Part shown: positions 7,045-11,238 of the stretch, in pieces
Numbering within the stretch: position 1 is the stretch's first letter
Layout of the letters: each line of letters starts with the position of its first letter
NCBI GenBank assembly: GCA_902805495.1
Contig: CADCTH010000630.1
Span: forward strand, 1 to 11,238
Length of the DNA stretch: 11,238 nucleotides
Direction: 5' to 3'
DNA from: an uncultured Actinomycetospora sp.
GTDB taxonomy: Bacteria; Actinomycetota; Actinomycetes; Mycobacteriales; Pseudonocardiaceae
Position numbers and translations under genes: made by a program
Notes under the pieces: generated by a model
The model's database searches: none
Told to the model about the DNA's origin: nothing
Seen by the model: the letters and a program-made list of their open reading frames with translations, nothing else

Positions 7045-8115
7045 TCAGGCCCCCGACCGGGGCTTGCCGCTCATGGCGTTGAGGACGTGGTCGAACGCCC
7101 GGGGCGTCGGCGTGGCCACCCGCGCGGCGGCCGCGTCCTTCTCCGCCCACACCGTCTCCGGCCTGCTCTGGAGCAGGACGATCGCCTCGCCGGGTGCGGC
7201 CGTGCTCGACACCGCCCACTCGATGTCCTGGGGGCAACCGTGGTGCGCCTCCACGGTGCGCGCGACGGCGACCAGCTCCGCGATCTCCTCGTCGCTGATC
7301 GACGGCGCGCCGCGCAGGTCGTCCGGCACATCGTCCTCGACCACGCCGTTCCCCTCGGGGTCGGGCCGGTGCCAGCGGGACTTGGTCGCCACGGTCCGCC
7401 GGACGATCTCGCCGGTCACCTTGCTGACGACGAACGCATCGGGGGTGACCTCGCCGCTGACCACGGCCGAGCCCAGGCCCCAGCTCGCGTCGATCGCGAC
7501 CACCGACCGGTCACCGGTGTGCGGGCTGCGGGTGAACATCACCCCGGAGCTGCGCGCGTCCACCATCTGCTGCACGACGACGGCCATCGCCAGGTCGGTC
7601 TCGGGGATGCCCCGGCGCAGGCGGTAGGTCACCGACTCGACGCTGTAGAGGCTCGCCCAGCAGCGGCGCACGGCGTCGAGCACCCGGTCCGCGCCGCGCA
7701 CCCACAGGTAGGTGTCCTGCAGCCCGGCGAAGCTGTCCGCGGCGCTGTCCTCGCTGGTCGCGCTGGAGCGCACGGCCACCGGCAGGTCGTCGGTGCCGCA
7801 CGCGGCCGCCAGCTCCCGGTACCTCGCGACGACGGCGTCGCGCACCGCGGGCGGCAGCGGCGCCGACGCCACCGCCGCGCGCAGCTCGCCGCGGGCGGCG
7901 GCGATCGCGGCGGCGTCACCCGGGTCGAGGACCGCCACCCGGGCCCCGAGGTCGAGCGCGGCGACCGCCGCGCCGAAGGCCGCCGTGGTGACCACGAAGC
8001 CGTCGGGCACGCGGATGCCGGCGCGGCGCAGCTCGCCGAGCCCGGCACCCTTGCCGCCGACGGCGGACACGTCGTCCCGCCCCACGTCGGCGAACCGCAG
8101 CACGGGCGGGGTCAC
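7045..8115 (-). CDS. Stand-alone PEP-synthase-type ATP-binding subunit (phenylphosphate synthase beta-like)
   Basis: All 356 residues correspond to the PPDK_N ATP-binding domain of PEP synthase, with no phospho-histidine or PEP/pyruvate barrel domain fused. Signature elements are VGGKGAGLGEL (19-29, Lys22), VRSSATSEDS (115-124, Arg116), SFAGLQDTYL (128-137), SSGVMFTR (189-196), QDIEWA (296-301) and LLQSRPET (314-321). Its job would be to transfer the beta-phosphate of ATP to the histidine of the partner subunit, releasing AMP and phosphate at the end of the cycle. The size matches the roughly 40-kDa beta subunit of phenylphosphate synthase in Thauera/Aromatoleum. The GTG start overlaps the partner's stop by 4 bases (GTGA), implying coupled translation and equal amounts. 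The ATP-binding role is sure; the phosphate acceptor is inferred. Confidence 0.9.
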   Translation of the reverse strand: MTPPVLRFADVGRDDVSAVGGKGAGLGELRRAGIRVPDGFVVTTAAFGAAVAALDLGARVAVLDPGDAAAIAAARGELRAAVASAPLPPAVRDAVVARYRELAAACGTDDLPVAVRSSATSEDSAADSFAGLQDTYLWVRGADRVLDAVRRCWASLYSVESVTYRLRRGIPETDLAMAVVVQQMVDARSSGVMFTRSPHTGDRSVVAIDASWGLGSAVVSGEVTPDAFVVSKVTGEIVRRTVATKSRWHRPDPEGNGVVEDDVPDDLRGAPSISDEEIAELVAVARTVEAHHGCPQDIEWAVSSTAAPGEAIVLLQSRPETVWAEKDAAAARVATPTPRAFDHVLNAMSGKPRSGA

Positions 8116-9941
8116 GGCGTCTCCCGCAGGACCGTGACGAGGCCGCGGTCGCCGTCGACCCGCACGCGGTCACCGGTGCGGATCTTCGCGGTGGCCTGGC
8201 CGGTGCCGACGACGGCGGGCATGCCGTACTCGCGGGCCACGATCGCCGCGTGCGACATCGTGCCGCCGATGTCGGAGACGGCGGCGGCGATCTTGCCGAA
8301 CACCGGGCCCCAGCTCGGCGCGGTCACCGGGCAGACGAGGATCTCGCCCTCGCGGATCGCGCCGATGTCGTTGACGTTCATCAGCACGTGGGCGACGCCC
8401 TCGACCACGCCCGGCGAGGCGGCGTAGCCGCGCACGGAGTCCGCGTCGAGGTCCCCGGCGCCGAGCCAGGTCTGGATCGTCTCGTCGGTGATGCCCCAGA
8501 GCATCTTGACCGCGGGGTCGTTGAGCGAGTCCGGCACCGGGCCGAGCGCGGGCGGCGGCGACCAGCCCGCGAGCGCCTCGAGGATCTTCTTGCGCCGGCG
8601 CACGATCGGCTGCCAGTGCCGCGCGCCGAGCTCGGCCCCGCCCGACGCCCAGGCCAGCGAGACGTCGACCAGCGCCTCCTCCACCTCGAGGTGGCGCAGG
8701 TGGAAGACGTCGTCGGCCTCGGCGAGCACTCCGCGGTCGGCGAGCAGGCGGCCGAACTCGCGGACCTTCTGGAAGAACCGCGTGGTGAACCAGTGCTCGC
8801 AGTAGAACTTGTGCGACTCGATGTAGGGGAACACCTGCCGGCACAGCCCCAGCATCTGGTCGAACGCGGCGCGCTCGTCCTCGGAGCCGAGCAGGGCGCG
8901 GTACTCGTCGGCGATCCGCTCCCGCTCCTGCGCCAGCCGCTCGGTGGGCCGGGTGAGGTCCTCGCCGGCACGGATCTGCTCGACGTAGCGCGGCAGCGCC
9001 GCGAACGGGACGGTCAGGTCGTCGGCCCACGACAGGTGGTGGTGGTAGAAGCCGTCACCGACCGAGACGTTGAACCACGGGTCCTTCGCCTCCTCGAGGG
9101 CCGCGAGCCACCGGGCACCCGCGTCACCCCGCTCGGCGAGCCCGCTGAGCACCTTGTCGGGCTCGCTGCCCTCGACGAACAGGTCGGCGAGGTCGAGCTC
9201 CACCGCGAGCGCGGCGAGCTTCTTCAGCTCGTCGTCCGGGCGGTACATCGTCACGTCCATGCCGGCGACCATCCGCGCCACCGTCTGGTCGCCCATCTCC
9301 GGGAAGGCCTGCTGGCAGAACTCGAAGAACACGACGTACGCGCCGTAGCCGAGCATGAGGAACTCGGTGTGGTGGTGCCACATCTTCGAGTACAGGTCGA
9401 TGCAGCGGTGGAAGTTCTCGCGCAGCAGGTGGTTGCTGGCGTAGCCGCGCGATTCCAGCACCACCGAGAGGTCGTCGAGCTCGCCGAGCCGGGGCACCTC
9501 GACCGCCTCGATCTCCGCGATCAGCGCCTCGATCCGCGTCTGCCAGCCGGCGTACAGCTCGTCCCAGTGCGCGTAGTAGTGCCCGGCGCGTTCCTGGAAG
9601 TCGGCGAGCCGGGCCTCGATCTGCGCGGGGTCGGTCACCGGGTTGGCCGTGATGTACACGCGGCCGTTCACGATGCGGTACTCGATGCCCATGGTCGTCG
9701 GGAAGCTGAACAGCCGCGCGGTGTTCGCCCCGATCGCGGTGTAGGGCACCTCCGAGGTGATGCCGTCGAAGGCCGGGACGACCTCGGGGAAGTGCATCGA
9801 GTTGTAGAACCAGAAGCGCCCGTCGTCCTCGGGCTGGAAGCGGGAGAAGTAGGGGTACATCTCCTCCCAGCCCTCGGCGCCCGCGACGGGGTCGATCTGC
9901 GAGGGCAGCGGGAAGGACCGGTCACCGGACGGCTGGGACAT
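8112..9941 (-). CDS. Phospho-histidine (swivel) dikinase subunit resembling phenylphosphate synthase alpha
   Basis: This is a 609-residue protein in two parts. Residues 1 to about 500 form a mostly helical domain with many aromatics (GWEEMYPYFSRF 24-35, FWFYNSMHFPE 43-53, WHHHTEFLMLGYGAYVVFFEF 188-208), resembling from memory the start of phenylphosphate synthase alpha; it should bind the acceptor. Residues about 505-605 are the PEP-utilizer mobile domain, with GGTMSHAAIVAREYGMPAV (559-577) and catalytic His564; in the Thauera alpha subunit the phosphorylated histidine is His569. No PEP/pyruvate TIM barrel follows, so this is not PEP synthase. The ATG at 9941 is supported by AGAGGAG five bases upstream; the frame runs on to 10208 but crosses the divergent promoter region. 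It is first in the operon. No CBS-type gamma subunit is visible. Rifampin phosphotransferase shares the domains, but there they are fused. Confidence 0.87.
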   Translation of the reverse strand: MSQPSGDRSFPLPSQIDPVAGAEGWEEMYPYFSRFQPEDDGRFWFYNSMHFPEVVPAFDGITSEVPYTAIGANTARLFSFPTTMGIEYRIVNGRVYITANPVTDPAQIEARLADFQERAGHYYAHWDELYAGWQTRIEALIAEIEAVEVPRLGELDDLSVVLESRGYASNHLLRENFHRCIDLYSKMWHHHTEFLMLGYGAYVVFFEFCQQAFPEMGDQTVARMVAGMDVTMYRPDDELKKLAALAVELDLADLFVEGSEPDKVLSGLAERGDAGARWLAALEEAKDPWFNVSVGDGFYHHHLSWADDLTVPFAALPRYVEQIRAGEDLTRPTERLAQERERIADEYRALLGSEDERAAFDQMLGLCRQVFPYIESHKFYCEHWFTTRFFQKVREFGRLLADRGVLAEADDVFHLRHLEVEEALVDVSLAWASGGAELGARHWQPIVRRRKKILEALAGWSPPPALGPVPDSLNDPAVKMLWGITDETIQTWLGAGDLDADSVRGYAASPGVVEGVAHVLMNVNDIGAIREGEILVCPVTAPSWGPVFGKIAAAVSDIGGTMSHAAIVAREYGMPAVVGTGQATAKIRTGDRVRVDGDRGLVTVLRETP

Positions 9942-9951
9942 GAGGGCTCCT

Positions 9952-9972
9952 CTGCTCCGTGCCTGCTCCGTG
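9952..9972. repeat. Tandem direct repeat (2 x 10 bases, period 11) in the operon leader
   Basis: CTGCTCCGTG occurs at 9952-9961 and 9963-9972, identical, with one base between. On the operon strand this reads CACGGAGCAG twice, just before the ribosome site of the first gene. A period of 11 places both copies on nearly the same DNA face, so a pair of protein-binding half-sites is possible; a recent slip duplication is the alternative. Confidence 0.5.
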
Positions 9973-10005
9973 GGCCGGGCGGCCACCGCCGCAGCACGCC
10001 CCGAG

Positions 10006-10034
10006 ACCGTCACCCAGCGGGCAGGGTGAGGCAA
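10006..10034 (-). promoter_or_regulatory. Candidate promoter of the carboxylase operon
   Basis: On the minus strand TTGCCT (10034-10029) is followed after 17 bases by GACGGT (10011-10006). The -35 is fair and the -10 keeps A2 and T6 only. Transcription would begin near 10000 and leave a leader of about 58 bases before the ATG at 9941. The inverted repeat at 10010-10029 fills the spacer, which fits a regulated promoter. Confidence 0.28.
10010..10029. promoter_or_regulatory. Inverted repeat, candidate operator
   Basis: TCACCC (10010-10015) and GGGTGA (10024-10029) are perfect inverted copies separated by 8 bases. The site sits between the divergent operon and IclR gene, inside the spacer of the proposed operon promoter. 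IclR or another dimeric regulator could bind it. The symmetry is visible; binding is inferred. Confidence 0.35.
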
Positions 10035-10052
10035 CACACGTCTTCCGTGGCA

Positions 10053-10064
10053 TGGAAAGCTTTC
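10053..10064. promoter_or_regulatory. IclR-like palindrome, candidate autoregulatory operator
   Basis: GAAAGCTTTC (10055-10064) is a perfect 10-base palindrome, preceded by TG to give TGGAAA at 10053-10058, like the left half of the TGGAAA/TTTCCA-type sites reported for IclR regulators. It lies 4 bases before the GTG at 10069 and includes GGAAAG, the only visible ribosome-site candidate. A/T-rich symmetry is unusual in such GC-rich DNA. Bound regulator here would block its own gene. Confidence 0.42.
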
Positions 10065-10068
10065 GCCC

Positions 10069-10854
10069 GTGCCGCGCCCTCCGATCCGCACCGCGCCGGG
10101 CCGGTCGGCGACGTCCCGGGCGTTGTCGGTGCTCGACGCGTTCGACGAGCGCCACCCCACGCTGACCCTCGCCCACATCGCTCGCCGGACGACGCTGCCG
10201 GTCGCCACCGCGCACCGGATGGTCGGCGAGCTCTGCCGGGCGCGCCTGCTGCGCCGCCGGCCCGACGGCCGCTACGAGGTCGGCGCGCGGGTCTGGCAGC
10301 TCGGGCTCCTCGCGCCGCCGACGTCCCTGCGCGAGGCGGCGCTCCCCCACCTCCAGGACCTGGTGATCGCCACCGGCCACACCGTCCACGTGGCCGTGCT
10401 CGAGGCCCGCAGCGCGCTGGTCGTCGAGCGCCTCGCCGGGTCGCGGACCCAGCCCACCCGGCACAGCCCGGGCGGGTACCTGCCGCTGCACTGCACCGGC
10501 GTCGGCAAGGTGCTGCTCGCCCACGCCCCGCGCGACCTGCGTGAGGAGGTGCTGCGCGCGCCGGCCCGCTACACCGCCTGGACCATCACCGACCCCGCCG
10601 TGCTCCGGCGCCAGCTCGAGGCGATCGTGGTGTCGGGCCACGCGCTGAGTACCCAGGAGCACCACGAGGGCGTGTGGTCGGTGGCGATGCCGGTGACGGG
10701 CCCCTCGGGCGTGGTCGCCGCCCTCGGCGTGCTCGCGCCGCTCACCGCGCCCCGGCTCGCCGACGTGCTCTCGCCGCTCTCGGCCGCGGTCGCGGCGATC
10801 AGCGCGTCGACGGCCGACGTCGGGTTCGGCGTCGATCCGGCGGACGAGGCCTGA
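10069..10854 (+). CDS. IclR-family transcriptional regulator
   Basis: This is a 261-residue regulator of usual IclR length. An N-terminal winged helix-turn-helix (about 13-73) contains SRALSVLDAFDE (16-27) and LAHIARRTTLPVATAHRMV (34-52), followed by the wing GRYEVGARVWQLG (67-79). The IclR effector domain (about 88-250) shows LVVERLAGSR, LPLHCTGVGKVLLAH and a hydrophobic segment near VWSVAMPVTGPSGVVAALGVL. The GTG start is the first in frame that gives a normal family N-terminus. The gene diverges from the six-gene carboxylase operon across 127 bases, so it is the likely regulator of that operon and of itself. IclR proteins often control catabolism of aromatic or small organic compounds, which agrees with a substrate-inducible carboxylation pathway; the effector is unknown. 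Confidence 0.92.
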   Translation: MPRPPIRTAPGRSATSRALSVLDAFDERHPTLTLAHIARRTTLPVATAHRMVGELCRARLLRRRPDGRYEVGARVWQLGLLAPPTSLREAALPHLQDLVIATGHTVHVAVLEARSALVVERLAGSRTQPTRHSPGGYLPLHCTGVGKVLLAHAPRDLREEVLRAPARYTAWTITDPAVLRRQLEAIVVSGHALSTQEHHEGVWSVAMPVTGPSGVVAALGVLAPLTAPRLADVLSPLSAAVAAISASTADVGFGVDPADEA

Positions 10855-10863
10855 GCGCGCTCA
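10852..10863. repeat. 12-base palindrome joining two convergent stop codons
   Basis: TGAGCGCGCTCA is perfectly self-complementary. Its first three bases are the IclR stop codon and its last three are the reverse complement of the stop of the next gene. There is no loop or T-run, so it is not a standard terminator. It may simply result from two TGA stops flanking GCGCGC. Confidence 0.6.
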
Positions 10864-11238
10864 CCCCGGGCGGTCCGCCGCGTCGTCGAGGCGCGGGGCG
10901 AGGGTGGTGGCGCTCCACGAGGCGAGCAGCGCGAGGGCGTCGGCGGAGGGGCTGGCGGGCTCGGGGCTGTAGATCGTGAGGACCAGACCCGGGTCGACGG
11001 GCAGCGGCATCGTCTCGTAGCCGACCTCGAGGTCGCCGACGACGGGGTGGTGGAACCGCTTGACCCCGGTGTGGTGGAGCCGGACGTTGTGCCGGGCCCA
11101 GCGCACGCGGAACTCCTCGCTGCGGGTGGACAGCTCGCCGACCAGGTCGGAGATGCCGCGGTCGTAGGGGTCGCGGCCGGCGTCGGTGCGCAGCAGGTTG
11201 ACCGAGGTGTCGGCCATCGTGTCCCAGTCGGGATAGAA
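10861..11238 (-). CDS. MmyB-type XRE transcriptional regulator, C-terminal part (cut by window edge)
   Basis: About 125 C-terminal residues are visible. The frame continues through the right edge (visible start FYPDWDTMADTS), so the ATG at 11217 is internal and the XRE helix-turn-helix lies outside. The visible part matches the end of the MmyB-like ligand-binding domain of actinobacterial XRE regulators: DWxxxAxxxVxxLR, LVGELSTRSEEFRVRWARHNV, KRFHHPVVGDLEVGYETMPLP, then SPSADALALLASW. In related proteins this PAS-like domain binds a fatty acid or similar ligand. Such regulators often sit next to a dehydrogenase or oxidoreductase they control, here outside the window. It converges with the IclR gene with 6 bases between stops. 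The family call is firm because the motif order is characteristic. Confidence 0.85.
   Translation of the reverse strand, partial: FYPDWDTMADTSVNLLRTDAGRDPYDRGISDLVGELSTRSEEFRVRWARHNVRLHHTGVKRFHHPVVGDLEVGYETMPLPVDPGLVLTIYSPEPASPSADALALLASWSATTLAPRLDDAADRPG

Noticed and set aside
6655..8427. Plus-strand open frame of 590 codons.
   Set aside because: Antisense to the carrier, ATP-binding and dikinase genes; no recognisable domain, and composition of a shadow frame.
7045..9941. Antibiotic (rifampin) phosphotransferase.
   Set aside because: That enzyme is a single chain of about 865 residues. Here the domains are split, in an operon with carboxylase genes, and the N-terminal motifs recall phenylphosphate synthase alpha.
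10052..10165. ATG at 10052 as start of a gene.
   Set aside because: It is out of frame with the IclR coding sequence and opens only a short Arg-rich frame; the motif it falls in is better read as a regulatory palindrome.
8250..10544. Very long plus-strand open frame of 764 codons.
   Set aside because: It is antisense to the dikinase subunit gene and crosses the divergent gap into the IclR gene. Its product is a low-complexity Arg/Gly/Val/His mix, typical of shadow frames in GC-rich DNA. The minus-strand proteins carry full family motifs.
10852..10863. Bidirectional terminator at the palindrome between the convergent genes.
   Set aside because: No loop, only 6 base pairs per arm, no T-run; the symmetry follows from two TGA stops around GCGCGC.
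11215..11217. ATG at 11217 as the start of a small 118-residue gene.
   Set aside because: The frame stays open to the window edge and the upstream residues (FYPDWDT) continue the MmyB-domain pattern, so the ATG is internal.

Overview
The window is about 73-75% G+C by eye. Its third codon positions are almost all G or C, GTG starts are frequent and genes overlap by a few bases. This points to a high-GC actinomycete; Pseudonocardia or a relative would fit, but that is inference because no marker gene is present.

Left part (1-2861): regulators and small enzymes. An AraC-family regulator cut by the window edge (minus strand) lies downstream of a serine alpha/beta hydrolase (minus strand). A second, complete AraC-family regulator diverges from the hydrolase (plus strand), followed 8 bases later by a small SRPBCC-fold protein. 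The 143-base divergent gap holds a 7-base direct repeat at an exact 21-base period, the geometry expected for an AraC operator.

Centre (2867-9941): one compact six-gene minus-strand operon with junctions of -4, +3, -4, -1 and -8 bases. In order of transcription it encodes: a 609-residue subunit with a phospho-histidine swivel domain, resembling the alpha subunit of phenylphosphate synthase; a 356-residue PEP-synthase-type ATP-binding subunit resembling its beta subunit; a biotin carboxyl carrier protein; a biotin carboxylase; a carboxyltransferase of the pyruvate carboxylase/transcarboxylase 5S/OadA type; and a NagD-like HAD phosphatase. Together they suggest a two-stage ATP-driven carboxylase. 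A split dikinase would phosphorylate an enolisable compound (perhaps a simple ketone, or a phenol), and a biotin-dependent carboxylase would carboxylate it. The carboxyltransferase keeps its metal and carbamyl-lysine residues but appears to have lost the arginine that holds the carboxylate of pyruvate, so pyruvate is an unlikely substrate. This is the main candidate for an undescribed system; its substrate is unknown.

Right part (9942-11238): an IclR-family regulator diverges from the operon and is its probable controller. Their 127-base gap contains a tandem direct repeat, an inverted repeat inside a possible promoter, and an IclR-like palindrome. The window ends with the C-terminal part of an MmyB-type XRE regulator (minus strand), convergent with the IclR gene. 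No tRNA, rRNA, insertion sequence or CRISPR array was seen.
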